64,000 nucleotides of DNA, taken from assembly GCA_964389805.1 (NCBI GenBank), contig CAYMFU010000035.1, positions 13,322 to 77,321 on the forward strand. Direction: 5' to 3'. Under the pieces are notes generated by a model. The model was given only the letters and a program-made list of their open reading frames with translations. It was not told where the DNA came from and ran no database searches. The position numbers were made by a program, and so were the translations under genes. Positions 15,755-24,402 of this stretch are shown one piece after another (within the stretch, counting starts at the first letter, position 1; every line of letters begins with the position of its first letter). The stretch comes from JAGTVG01 sp964389805. GTDB taxonomy: Bacteria; Bacteroidota; Bacteroidia; Cytophagales; Cyclobacteriaceae.

Positions 15755-16810
15755 ATGACTAAATTAACTTACAAAGACTTACTTGATGCTGGTGTCCATT
15801 TCGGACATTTGACGAGGAAGTGGGATCCGCGTATGGCTCCATATATATTTATGGAACGTAACGGTATTCATATCATTGATTTGAATAAAACCCTCGCTAC
15901 CCTCGATGAAGCTTCAAACGCTATTAGAGCAATTGTCAGGAGCGGACGCAAGGTGCTGTTCGTTGCTACTAAAAAACAAGCCAAATCAATTGTTGAAGAA
16001 GAGGCTAAAAGACTGAGAATGCCATATGTAACTGAAAGATGGCTTGGTGGTATGCTTACAAACTTTACGACCATCAGAAAGTCTTTGAAAAAGCTGTCCT
16101 CCATTGAGAAACTCATGAAGGATGAATCTTACCTGAACCTGGCTAAAAGGGAAAGACTGATGGTGACCAGGGAAAAAGATAAATTAGCCAAAGTGCTTGG
16201 AGGTATATCTGAATTAACCAGACTGCCTGCTGCAGTTTTTGTGGTTGATGTTCGAAAAGAACATATTGCAGTAAAAGAAGCGCAGAAATTGAACATTCCA
16301 ATTTTTGCCATGGTAGATACCAATTCAAATCCTAATGTTGCGGATTTCCCAATCCCGGCTAATGATGATGCTTATAAATCTATTGACATTGTTGTGAAAA
16401 ATCTCACTAAATCCGTTGAAGAAGGACTGCTGGAACGCAAGAAGGATAAAGATGATTTGAGGTTACAGCAGGAAGAAGATGAGAAACGTCAAATGGATGA
16501 AGGTACTAAGCCAGAGCCCGAGGCAGGTGCGGGTGCAGGAGAAAAACCGACCGCAAGAGTAAGGAAAGTACGGGAGGCGAAAGTAGAGGAAAAACCTGAA
16601 CCAAAAACTGAAGCTAAACCTGAACCAAAAACTGAAGTTAAGGTTGAACCAAAAACTGAAGCTAAGAAAGACCCGGCAAAATCACCTATGAAATCTGAGG
16701 AAGTAGCTGAAACAAAAGTGGAAGAAAAACCAGAAGCTAAGACCAAACAGAAACCTGAAAAAAAGGCTGAGGAGACCGTTGAAGCAACTGAGGAAGCTGA
16801 AAAAAAATAG
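15755..16810 (+). CDS. rpsB: Small-subunit ribosomal protein S2 with long charged C-terminal extension
   Basis: S2 sits on the back of the 30S subunit and helps recruit S1 and mRNA. Residues 1 to about 230 form the normal S2 fold (LLDAGVHFGHLTRKWDPRM, RWLGGMLTNFTTIR, DTNSNPNVADFPIPANDDAY). Unlike the usual length of about 240-280, this protein has 351 residues. The extra ~110 residues are Lys/Glu/Pro/Ala-rich, low in complexity, and contain three near-identical 8-residue units (PEPKTEAK type). The tail is probably disordered and surface exposed; its role is unknown. Extensions of this kind occur in other Bacteroidota but vary in length. tsf follows after a terminator-like hairpin. Confidence 0.95.
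   Translation: MTKLTYKDLLDAGVHFGHLTRKWDPRMAPYIFMERNGIHIIDLNKTLATLDEASNAIRAIVRSGRKVLFVATKKQAKSIVEEEAKRLRMPYVTERWLGGMLTNFTTIRKSLKKLSSIEKLMKDESYLNLAKRERLMVTREKDKLAKVLGGISELTRLPAAVFVVDVRKEHIAVKEAQKLNIPIFAMVDTNSNPNVADFPIPANDDAYKSIDIVVKNLTKSVEEGLLERKKDKDDLRLQQEEDEKRQMDEGTKPEPEAGAGAGEKPTARVRKVREAKVEEKPEPKTEAKPEPKTEVKVEPKTEAKKDPAKSPMKSEEVAETKVEEKPEAKTKQKPEKKAEETVEATEEAEKK
16595..16666 (+). repeat. Three tandem 24-bp units inside the rpsB tail
   Basis: Units at 16595-16618, 16619-16642 and 16643-16666 differ by only a few bases and encode PEPKTEAK, PEPKTEVK and VEPKTEAK. The frame is kept, so copy-number change would lengthen or shorten the S2 tail without disrupting it. Confidence 0.85.
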
Positions 16811-16840
16811 GAAATAGAATATAATCTGATATAAAAATAA

Positions 16841-16876
16841 ATTGAACATTGAAATATATCGGTGTTCAATTTTTTT
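16841..16876 (+). terminator. Terminator-like hairpin between rpsB and tsf
   Basis: ATTGAACA (16841-16848) pairs perfectly with TGTTCAAT (16863-16870) across a 14-nt loop and is followed by a run of seven T. It could act as an intrinsic terminator or attenuator that lowers tsf expression relative to rpsB. The stem is 8 bp with only two G-C pairs, so partial termination is more likely than full. Confidence 0.55.
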
Positions 16877-16902
16877 GTACATGCTTAAAACAACATAAAA
16901 AG

Positions 16903-17733
16903 ATGGCAATAACAGCACAAGACGTAAATAAACTTCGAAAGATGACAGGTGCCGGAATGATGGACTGCAAAAAGGCGCTTACAGAAGCAAACGGTGACTT
17001 CGATAAAGCCGTTGAGATCTTAAGAAAGAAAGGACAGAAAATTTCTGCTTCACGGGCTGGCAAAACAGCATCTGAAGGATCAGTTTTTGTAAAATCTATT
17101 GAGAACGATTCAAAATGCATCCTGATCGCCTTAAATTGTGAAACTGATTTCGTAGCTAAGAATGAAGAGTTCAAATCACTCGGACAGACCATCGCCGATT
17201 TGGCAGCTGCCAATAATCCCTCAGGTATTGAAGCATTACTTGCTGTTAAAGCAGGTAACCTTAGCGTAGCTGAGAAAATTGAAGAACTGATGGGTAAAAT
17301 AGGTGAGAAACTGGAAATTTCTGCCTGTGAAGAACTGACCGGTGAGAAAGTGATCTCTTATATTCACGCCAATAATAAACTTGGCGTAATGGTAGCCCTA
17401 ACAGGCGTAAATGGTACCGATGTTGTCGAGGCAGGGAAAGATGTTGCAATGCAGATCGCAGCAATGAATCCGGTAGCTGTCGATAAGGATGATGTTCCTA
17501 AGGATGTCGTTGATAAAGAGGTTGAAATAGGAAAAGAACAAGCCATGGCTGAAGGTAAACCAGAAAATCTTGTTGAAAAAATTGCTATTGGTAAATTGAA
17601 TAAGTTCTATAAGGATAATACCCTTTTGAACCAGCAATTCGTTAAAGATAATTCACAAACGATTGCTAAATACCTTGATGGCATCAATAAGGGGCTAACG
17701 GTAACGGCCTTTAAACGAATTGTAATAGGATAA
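16903..17733 (+). CDS. tsf: Translation elongation factor Ts
   Basis: EF-Ts exchanges GDP for GTP on EF-Tu. From ATG 16903 the protein has 276 residues and begins MAITAQDVNKLRKMTGAGMM, the standard start with the N-terminal UBA-like domain (VNKLRKMTGAGMMDCKKAL), followed by the core with LNCETDFVAKNEEF. An in-frame TTG at 16849 would add 18 residues read through the hairpin loop and is not credible. The gene follows rpsB and is closed by a strong terminator at 17740. Confidence 0.96.
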   Translation: MAITAQDVNKLRKMTGAGMMDCKKALTEANGDFDKAVEILRKKGQKISASRAGKTASEGSVFVKSIENDSKCILIALNCETDFVAKNEEFKSLGQTIADLAAANNPSGIEALLAVKAGNLSVAEKIEELMGKIGEKLEISACEELTGEKVISYIHANNKLGVMVALTGVNGTDVVEAGKDVAMQIAAMNPVAVDKDDVPKDVVDKEVEIGKEQAMAEGKPENLVEKIAIGKLNKFYKDNTLLNQQFVKDNSQTIAKYLDGINKGLTVTAFKRIVIG

Positions 17734-17739
17734 TTCATG

Positions 17740-17764
17740 TCCCGCCTCAGGCGGGATTTTTTTT
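17740..17764 (+). terminator. Strong intrinsic terminator after tsf
   Basis: TCCCGCC (17740-17746), loop TCA, and GGCGGGA (17750-17756) form a 7-bp GC-rich stem followed by eight T. It closes the ribosomal operon 7 bp after the tsf stop. Confidence 0.9.
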
Positions 17765-17803
17765 GTTCTTGCAAATTTGAAAAATGGGTTTTAGTTTTCA
17801 GGA

Positions 17804-18304
17804 ATGCAGAGAATTTCACTTATAGCCGCCATGTCTGAAAACAGGACAATTGGTAAAGATAATAGTCTACCCTGGGAGATGCCCTCCGATCATGCCCATT
17901 TTAGAAAGATCACAAAGGGCCATCCATTTATTATGGGTCGGAAAAGTTATCTTTCCAAAGATCAGCTTTTGTCTGATAAGCTATCCATAATTCTAACACA
18001 CCATACTACCGATCATTTACAATTGAATTGCATAAAAGCCGAAAGCCTTGGCGAAGCGCTTAGCATTTTAGGAGATGAGAAAAAAATATTCATACTGGGT
18101 GGCGGAGAGATTTTCCGACAATCACTTTCCATCGCTAATTACATATATCTTACCCTAATCCATACCTATATACAGGGTGATACTTTCTTCCCTGAGATTG
18201 ATAAAAATCAGTGGAGCCTGGTAAAAGAAGAGTTTAATGGAAAAGATGATCGTAATCCGTACGATTATAGTTTTTTAGAATATGCCAGACGCACATTTAA
18301 TTAG
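17804..18304 (+). CDS. folA: Dihydrofolate reductase
   Basis: FolA reduces dihydrofolate to tetrahydrofolate with NADPH, feeding thymidylate, purine and methionine synthesis (metH lies further right). The 166-residue protein has the N-terminal ISLIAAMSENRTIGKDNSLPW, the acidic active-site residue in MPSDHAHF, the KITKGHPFIMGRKS cofactor loop and the ILGGGEIFRQ motif. Length and order are typical of chromosomal DHFR. The gene starts 39 bp after the tsf terminator, so it must have its own promoter or depend on read-through. Confidence 0.95.
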   Translation: MQRISLIAAMSENRTIGKDNSLPWEMPSDHAHFRKITKGHPFIMGRKSYLSKDQLLSDKLSIILTHHTTDHLQLNCIKAESLGEALSILGDEKKIFILGGGEIFRQSLSIANYIYLTLIHTYIQGDTFFPEIDKNQWSLVKEEFNGKDDRNPYDYSFLEYARRTFN

Positions 18305-18375
18305 AGGAGAAGCCTTAAAATATGCCTAATATTTTATATTTTTAATACCCGTTTTAAATTTTTTATTTAATAAAG

Positions 18376-19863
18376 ATGTCGGCTTTTTTAATTGGATTGG
18401 ATATTGGCAGTTCCTCTGTTAAAGCTTCCCTGCTGGAAATTGAAACCGGAAAGGTTATTTTCGCAGCAACCTCACCTGAAAAAGAGATGGAGATCAGAAG
18501 TGATCAAGCGGGTTGGGCAGAACAGGATCCCGAAATATGGTGGTATCACGTCAAAAAGTCAATAAGTAAAATCCGGGCAAATGTAAAAATTGATAAGGCG
18601 GATATCGGGGCTATTGGTATTTCATACCAGATGCATGGACTCGTTTTGATTGACAAAGATACAAATGTGTTGAGACCGTCAATTATCTGGTGTGATAGCC
18701 GTGCGGTTGAGATTGGTGATCAAGCCTTTGAATCCATGGGAGAAGAATTGTGTTTGAGGCATATGCTCAATTCACCTGGGAATTTTACAGCTTCAAAACT
18801 CAAATGGGTAAAAGATAATGAACCCGAAATCTACGAAAAGGTATACAAATTTATGTTGCCTGGCGATTATATTGCTCTGAAACTTACAGGCGATATCCGG
18901 ACTACTGCCTCTGGGCTATCGGAAGGGATATTGTGGGATTTTAAGGAAAATGGATTATCATCTCTGGTTATGGGCCAGTATGGGCTGAACAAAGAACATG
19001 TGCCGGAATTAACATCCACATTTTCGATTCAGGGGAGGATGTCGTCGATTGCGGCGAAGGAATTGGGCCTTACCGAAGGCATACCTGTAGCCTACCGGGC
19101 AGGTGACCAGCCAAATAATGCGTTTTCATTGAATGTATTGAAGGCTGGAGAGATAGCAGCAACTGCAGGTACCTCAGGTGTAGTATATGGGATCATTGAT
19201 GAAGCCAATTATGATCCCAAATCAAGGGTTAACACATTTGTTCATGTGAACCATCAGTCGGAAAGTCCAAAGTATGGTGTCCTTTTGTGCATCAACGGAA
19301 CAGGTATTCAGAATAGCTGGCTTAAACATAATACAGGAAATGAGGATTATCCTGAAATGAACAGACTGGCATCTCATATCCCCATTGGATCCGACGGATT
19401 ATATACTTTCCCATTTGGCAATGGCGCAGAACGTGTTCTTGGGAATAAAGATATAGGAGGCAGTACATACGGACTGAATTTCAACAGGCATACCAGAGGA
19501 CATATGCTCAGGTCGGCTCAGGAAGGAATTGTCTTTGCACTTCGGTTTGGTTTTGACGTAATGGAAGACATGGGAATGAAAATGAACATAGTCAGGGCTG
19601 GTGAAGCCAATATGTTCTTAAGTCCTGTTTTCAGGGAAGGATTTGTGCATACCAATAATGTTGTTGTAGAACTGTACAATACTGATGGAAGCCAGGGGGC
19701 TGCAAGGGCTGCTGGAATTGGTGCGGGAATATATAAAGATTTTAAAGAGGCTTTCCAGGGCCTGGAGGTTCAACAACGCTATGAGCCCGATCGGGCATTA
19801 ATAAATCAATATGAAGAAAAATATCTTGAGTGGTTAGATATATTAAAACAAAAAATATTATGA
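18376..19863 (+). CDS. xylB: Xylulokinase (FGGY family)
   Basis: XylB phosphorylates D-xylulose to xylulose 5-phosphate, which enters the pentose phosphate pathway. The 495-residue protein has the actin-like FGGY fold: [17 protein letters not shown] (phosphate loop 1), [13 protein letters not shown], the sugar-binding and catalytic [12 protein letters not shown] with the catalytic Asp, and the ATP-binding [12 protein letters not shown]. Its stop overlaps the xylA start (ATGA), so the two are translationally coupled. The order xylB-xylA is reversed relative to E. coli. No xylose regulator is next to it. Confidence 0.92.
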   Translation: MSAFLIGLDIGSSSVKASLLEIETGKVIFAATSPEKEMEIRSDQAGWAEQDPEIWWYHVKKSISKIRANVKIDKADIGAIGISYQMHGLVLIDKDTNVLRPSIIWCDSRAVEIGDQAFESMGEELCLRHMLNSPGNFTASKLKWVKDNEPEIYEKVYKFMLPGDYIALKLTGDIRTTASGLSEGILWDFKENGLSSLVMGQYGLNKEHVPELTSTFSIQGRMSSIAAKELGLTEGIPVAYRAGDQPNNAFSLNVLKAGEIAATAGTSGVVYGIIDEANYDPKSRVNTFVHVNHQSESPKYGVLLCINGTGIQNSWLKHNTGNEDYPEMNRLASHIPIGSDGLYTFPFGNGAERVLGNKDIGGSTYGLNFNRHTRGHMLRSAQEGIVFALRFGFDVMEDMGMKMNIVRAGEANMFLSPVFREGFVHTNNVVVELYNTDGSQGAARAAGIGAGIYKDFKEAFQGLEVQQRYEPDRALINQYEEKYLEWLDILKQKIL

Positions 19864-21173
19864 GTAAAACATTTTTTAAAGGAGTAGAAAAAATAGCATT
19901 TGAAGGAAAAGAATCCGATAATCCACTGGCATTCAAATATTATGATCCGGAAAAGTTGATTGCCGGGAAAAAGATGAAGGACCTCTTCAGGTTTGCCATC
20001 GCCTACTGGCATTCATTCTGCGGTACTGGCAATGATCCATTTGGACCAGGCACGAAAGTATTTCCCTGGGATGCTAATGGAGATCCTATTAACCGCGCAA
20101 AAGATAAAATGGATGCCGCCTTTGAATTTATTACCAAGATAGGTGCACCTTTTTATTGTTTCCATGATTTTGATCTTATCGATGAAGGGAGCTCTTTAAC
20201 CGAATCTGGTAAAAGACTTCAGGCGATTGTGGATTATGCCAAACAAAAACAGCAGGAAACGGGCGTTAAATTGCTATGGGGTACCTCCAACCTGTTTTCA
20301 AACCCACGATATATGAATGGTGCGGCCTCAAATCCTGATTTTTCTGTAGTGGCTTATGCAGGAGCACAATTGAAGAACGCATTGGATGCCACCATTGAAT
20401 TGGGAGGTGAAAATTATGTTTTCTGGGGAGGCCGGGAAGGCTATATGAGTCTGTTGAACACGGATATGGGAAGAGAGCAGGATCATATTGCCCGGTTTTT
20501 TCATATGGCCAGAGATTATGCACGCAAGCAGGGATTTAAAGGCAATTTTTTTATTGAGCCAAAACCGATGGAACCCACCAAGCACCAGTATGATTATGAC
20601 GTAGCTACCGTCATTGGTTTTTTAAGAAAATATGATCTGCTTGATGATTTTAAATTGAACATAGAAGTAAATCATGCGACATTGGCAGGACATACCTTCC
20701 AGCACGAGCTGCAGGTAGCAGCCAATGAAGGATTGCTCGGTAGTATCGATGCAAACCGGGGTGACTATCAAAATGGTTGGGATACGGATCAATTTCCAAA
20801 TAATGTATATGAATTAACAGAAGCCATGCTTGTGATATTAGAAGCAGGCGGTTTTAAAGGAGGTGGCATAAATTTTGATGCTAAAACAAGAAGGAATTCC
20901 ACGGATCTGGAGGACATGTTCCATGCACATATTGGAGGTATGGATGTATTTGCGAAAGCAGCGCTCGTGGCCGAAGCGATCCTGGATAATTCTGACTATA
21001 AGAAATTAAGAAAGGAGCGTTATGCTTCATATGATTCAGGTAAAGGAGCTGATTTTGAAGCTGGTAAGATGAAATTGGAAGACCTGCAAAAAATCGCAGG
21101 TGAATTGGGAGAACCGGGCCTTACCAGTGGAAAACAGGAACTATACGAAAATATTTTGAATCAATTTATGTAA
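19860..21173 (+). CDS. xylA: Xylose isomerase
   Basis: XylA converts D-xylose to D-xylulose using two divalent metals. From ATG 19860 it has 437 residues, the length of the class II isomerases. Visible landmarks are [16 protein letters not shown] active-site sequence (here [12 protein letters not shown]), the [15 protein letters not shown] signature, the metal-binding [17 protein letters not shown], and [14 protein letters not shown]. The ATG at 19860 shares bases with the xylB TGA stop; the in-frame TTG... upstream start at 19830 lies inside xylB and is not needed. A sugar-proton symporter at 30.8-32.1 kb could supply xylose, but linkage is not shown. Confidence 0.96.
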   Translation: MSKTFFKGVEKIAFEGKESDNPLAFKYYDPEKLIAGKKMKDLFRFAIAYWHSFCGTGNDPFGPGTKVFPWDANGDPINRAKDKMDAAFEFITKIGAPFYCFHDFDLIDEGSSLTESGKRLQAIVDYAKQKQQETGVKLLWGTSNLFSNPRYMNGAASNPDFSVVAYAGAQLKNALDATIELGGENYVFWGGREGYMSLLNTDMGREQDHIARFFHMARDYARKQGFKGNFFIEPKPMEPTKHQYDYDVATVIGFLRKYDLLDDFKLNIEVNHATLAGHTFQHELQVAANEGLLGSIDANRGDYQNGWDTDQFPNNVYELTEAMLVILEAGGFKGGGINFDAKTRRNSTDLEDMFHAHIGGMDVFAKAALVAEAILDNSDYKKLRKERYASYDSGKGADFEAGKMKLEDLQKIAGELGEPGLTSGKQELYENILNQFM

Positions 21174-21222
21174 TTGAAATCAAATTTGAGCGTTTCTTTT
21201 ATAGGAAACCCGTTAATGATAG

Positions 21223-21924
21223 ATGAAATCTGTAAGATTACCAGTAATCACATTGCTGGTATTCCTGACTATGACATTTAATGTAATTGGTCAGACTGGA
21301 TACCAGCTTTATAAGGATTATAAAATAAGAGGAAAGATCACGGATGCCTTGACCAAAGAACCCGTCAATGCAACCCTGGTATTTGAGAGTGTACCTGATG
21401 CTTCTGATGTGTATATTATTGATTCAGGTACTGGCAATGGAGCGTATGAAGTTACAATCCGAAGTGACCAGAAGTATGTTGTTGAGGTTAGCTCAAATAA
21501 TTATAAACCAGAAATCGACACCGTAATAGTAGGAGGAAATCAGAGTGGTTTGAATTTTGAGCTGCTGTCTGTTAAACCGGGGCAATTATTAAGATTGTAC
21601 AATATTTACTTTGCCCAGGGAGATTATCAAATTCTTGACCAATCCCAGCAGGAGATTTCGGAACTTGTGATGCTGTTGAATCAGTATCCAGATATGAAAA
21701 TACAGCTGGAAGGACATACCGACCGACTTGGGGGTAGACGTGCAAATATGGAACTTTCCGAAAACCGGGTCCTCGAAATCAAGAAGTATTTAGTTAACCG
21801 TGGGATAAACCAGAAAAGGGTAAAAACAGCCGCTTTTGGGGGCAACAAGCCCATTTCCAGTGAAAACAATGAGGAATCAAGGCAAATGAATCGAAGGGTT
21901 GAAATCAGAATTCTTTCCATCTGA
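21223..21924 (+). CDS. OmpA-family protein with carboxypeptidase-regulatory-like domain
   Basis: This 233-residue exported protein starts with a signal peptide (about 1-23, ending VIGQ). A beta-sandwich carboxypeptidase-regulatory-like domain follows (about 32-105; KIRGKITDALTKEPVNATL). The C-terminal OmpA/peptidoglycan-binding domain (about 118-233) contains LEGHTDRLGGRRANMELSEN and the final ESRQMNRRVEIRI. It should tether the outer membrane or a surface complex to peptidoglycan from the periplasm. It lies 49 bp after xylA and is followed by two larger OmpA proteins, so the three form an envelope cluster. Confidence 0.85.
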   Translation: MKSVRLPVITLLVFLTMTFNVIGQTGYQLYKDYKIRGKITDALTKEPVNATLVFESVPDASDVYIIDSGTGNGAYEVTIRSDQKYVVEVSSNNYKPEIDTVIVGGNQSGLNFELLSVKPGQLLRLYNIYFAQGDYQILDQSQQEISELVMLLNQYPDMKIQLEGHTDRLGGRRANMELSENRVLEIKKYLVNRGINQKRVKTAAFGGNKPISSENNEESRQMNRRVEIRILSI

Positions 21925-21982
21925 TTTGCATTAATGCCCTTAAGTTTTTTAAATTGGGCTGGTTAACCAACCTGATTCCTAA

Positions 21983-24082
21983 ATGAAGCGAATTTTTTTG
22001 GCATCAGCGCTGATGCTGATGGGGTATGTTGTCATAGCCCAGGAAGTCCAATGGGCCTCCAGGGTATTAGATTTTTCTACTCAATTATCGGAATATCAAT
22101 ATTCAGCCACTCAGGTACTTGGCAAACCCGATGTGCTTCCTGATTACGGTGACAATCCTAATGCCTGGCTGCCATCGAGGCCGAACCGGACTTCCTTTAT
22201 AAAAGTAAGATTTGATCAAGCCATGCGTGTACAGCAAATTGCGATCGGTGAATCCTTTAACCCAGGTGCTTTATATCAGGTGTTTTTGTATGATGAAAAT
22301 AACCGGGAATACCTTTTGAATACTTTTATTCCCAGGCCACTTAATGTAGAAGGGCGATTACTCAATATATATCTTTCTGAAACAGAATATGCAGTAAGTG
22401 CAGTTAAGATTGTACTGGATGGGAGCCAGGTACCAGGGTATAATGGTATTGATGCAATAGGAATTTCAGGATCTACTGTCCCTATCCTGGCCGGTAAAGA
22501 GATTGCTTTTCGCCGGAATCCTGGATTGGAAAACCAGTTTTTATCACTTGGAGCTGAAGAAGATGTATCCGAATCCAGGCCTGTATATATTCAATCTCTG
22601 AATACTATGTACTTTACAAGGGGATATAGTCAGCAGAACGTGGGTGGAGTGGACGATGCCGGTGATATCTGGCAATCAGTTTATGACGAAAACAGTGGCC
22701 GGTTTCAACCAGGAGTATCCCTTGGGGAAGAGGTTAATGATATTGGATATAACAGTACCAATGATGTGATATATGGTAGTGGCAAGCTTACACTCCTTCT
22801 GGGAAATATATCCGGTAAACCTAATACGGCAACAAAAAATGTAGTATTATCCACAAAGACTGAAGGTGAATGGGGAGATATAGAGAATATAAAAATACAG
22901 AACAGTCGAATTGCCTCGATTGATGCTGATTATTCCATTGCGCCAAATGATTCTGTTATCATCCTCTCTACCTTGCGTTATGATACTGAAGGTGGAAGGG
23001 ACCTGTACCTGATCAGACGTGAAAATGGCAACAAGTGGTCTGAACCAGAGAATATGGGTGGAAATATAAATACAACCCTGGATGAATATTCACCTTATTA
23101 CTCTGAAAGTGAAAAATCCCTTTATTTTGCTTCAAATGGATATCCTGGTTTTGGCGGGAGTGATATATTGCGCATTACGAGAATAGGTGATTCCTGGAAC
23201 AATTGGACTACGCCTGAAAATCTGGGAGGGGATATTAATACTGAAACCGATGAGAATTATTTTTTCTTTGATGATGCCGATGAATATGCCTTTTTTGCCA
23301 GAATGAATGTTGACAGTACTTTTGGTATTATCAGGGTTGAAAGGCCAGTATTCCTTGAAAAAACCCCTTTGGTAACATTGCAGGGAAATGTAATAAATAA
23401 GGAAACTGACCGGCCAGTTAACTCGGTGATTTCGGTATTGATATTACCCGAAGAAAGGACGTATGGAATGACCATCTCTGATCATACTACAGGAGCGTAT
23501 GAAATTATGGTTCCTTCGGGCAACGATTTTATCTTAGTAAGTGAAAAAGAAGGATTTGAAGCCTATGAAACTTCATTGGCTCTTGAAAACAGAAATACTC
23601 CATATACCTATAATCTTGATATTGATATGGGACTTGCTGTACTGGTTCCTGATGAGGTTATTGCTGCAACGGATGAGCAGCCGGAACAACCTGAAGTCCG
23701 GCCAGGTCCGGCTGTAGTGCCGGTTGCTGATACAGAGAGGACTGCAAGTGATGCCTATGATATCACATTTGACTTCAACTCTGCTAAGATCACAGAAGAG
23801 TCATATCCTGTAATTGATTTACTTGTAGAATACATGGAGAAAAATTCAGAAATCGATATCGAACTTGCTGGCTTTACAGACCATATTGGTAATGAAAGAT
23901 ACAATAACGAACTCGCCTTAAGAAGGTCTTCAGCAGTTAAGAAATATATGGTCGACAAGGGAATCAAATCGAGCCGGATCGATGTTCTGGGATTCGGAGA
24001 AAGAATGACCGCGGTTTATGGGGTAGATGATGAAAAAGACTTAAGGATGAACCGCCGGGTTGAATATAACTTTACTAAATAG
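21983..24082 (+). CDS. OmpA-family protein with PD40 propeller, paralogue 1
   Basis: This 699-residue exported protein has a signal peptide (about 1-19). Next comes an N-terminal beta-rich domain shared with the next OmpA gene (EVQWASRVLDFSTQLSEYQY), then a WD40/PD40-like beta-propeller (about 190-450; repeats such as SEKSLYFASNGYPGFGGSDI). A carboxypeptidase-regulatory-like domain follows (about 470-550), and a C-terminal OmpA domain ends it (about 590-699; LAGFTDHIGNERYNNELALR, LRMNRRVEYNF). The layout resembles PorE-type type IX secretion proteins but lacks TPR repeats. It probably binds peptidoglycan and an outer-membrane partner. The start ATG 21983 leads straight into the signal. Confidence 0.85.
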   Translation: MKRIFLASALMLMGYVVIAQEVQWASRVLDFSTQLSEYQYSATQVLGKPDVLPDYGDNPNAWLPSRPNRTSFIKVRFDQAMRVQQIAIGESFNPGALYQVFLYDENNREYLLNTFIPRPLNVEGRLLNIYLSETEYAVSAVKIVLDGSQVPGYNGIDAIGISGSTVPILAGKEIAFRRNPGLENQFLSLGAEEDVSESRPVYIQSLNTMYFTRGYSQQNVGGVDDAGDIWQSVYDENSGRFQPGVSLGEEVNDIGYNSTNDVIYGSGKLTLLLGNISGKPNTATKNVVLSTKTEGEWGDIENIKIQNSRIASIDADYSIAPNDSVIILSTLRYDTEGGRDLYLIRRENGNKWSEPENMGGNINTTLDEYSPYYSESEKSLYFASNGYPGFGGSDILRITRIGDSWNNWTTPENLGGDINTETDENYFFFDDADEYAFFARMNVDSTFGIIRVERPVFLEKTPLVTLQGNVINKETDRPVNSVISVLILPEERTYGMTISDHTTGAYEIMVPSGNDFILVSEKEGFEAYETSLALENRNTPYTYNLDIDMGLAVLVPDEVIAATDEQPEQPEVRPGPAVVPVADTERTASDAYDITFDFNSAKITEESYPVIDLLVEYMEKNSEIDIELAGFTDHIGNERYNNELALRRSSAVKKYMVDKGIKSSRIDVLGFGERMTAVYGVDDEKDLRMNRRVEYNFTK

Positions 24083-24402
24083 AAGAGTTTGGAAAAAGCA
24101 TTATATTAGCATTCTTTGGGAAATTTGTCAGAATTTACCATATAGTTCCGAATAAAGATAATTTTTTTTGACCTGCAGATTCAATTATGCACCGATCTGA
24201 TAAAATTATTATCAATTTTTTTAATTCATTGATACAAAGAATTTTAACCAATCTTACTTAAATTAATAAATTAACAAATTTTTAATAAAACAGCTAAATA
24301 CCTCGCAAATTCTTAAAAAACAGGCCAAAATAAAGTTCTATTTGTATTTGATATAATACGATTAATTTTTTTATCTTGGCTAAACCTTCGATCTGATCAC
24401 CT
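24083..24402 (+). promoter_or_regulatory. 320-bp AT-rich spacer with a likely promoter for the second PD40-OmpA gene
   Basis: No frame of note lies here. Near the 3' end, TTTG (24347-24350) and TATCTTGG (24372-24379) are 21 nt apart, a one-mismatch match to the Bacteroidota promoter, and lie just upstream of ATG 24403. I see no clear terminator after the first paralogue. Confidence 0.4.

Noticed and set aside
16489..16869. A Ser/Phe-rich minus-strand frame across the rpsB tail
   Set aside because: It is the mirror of the Lys/Glu-rich repeats of S2; low-complexity composition keeps the antisense frame open.
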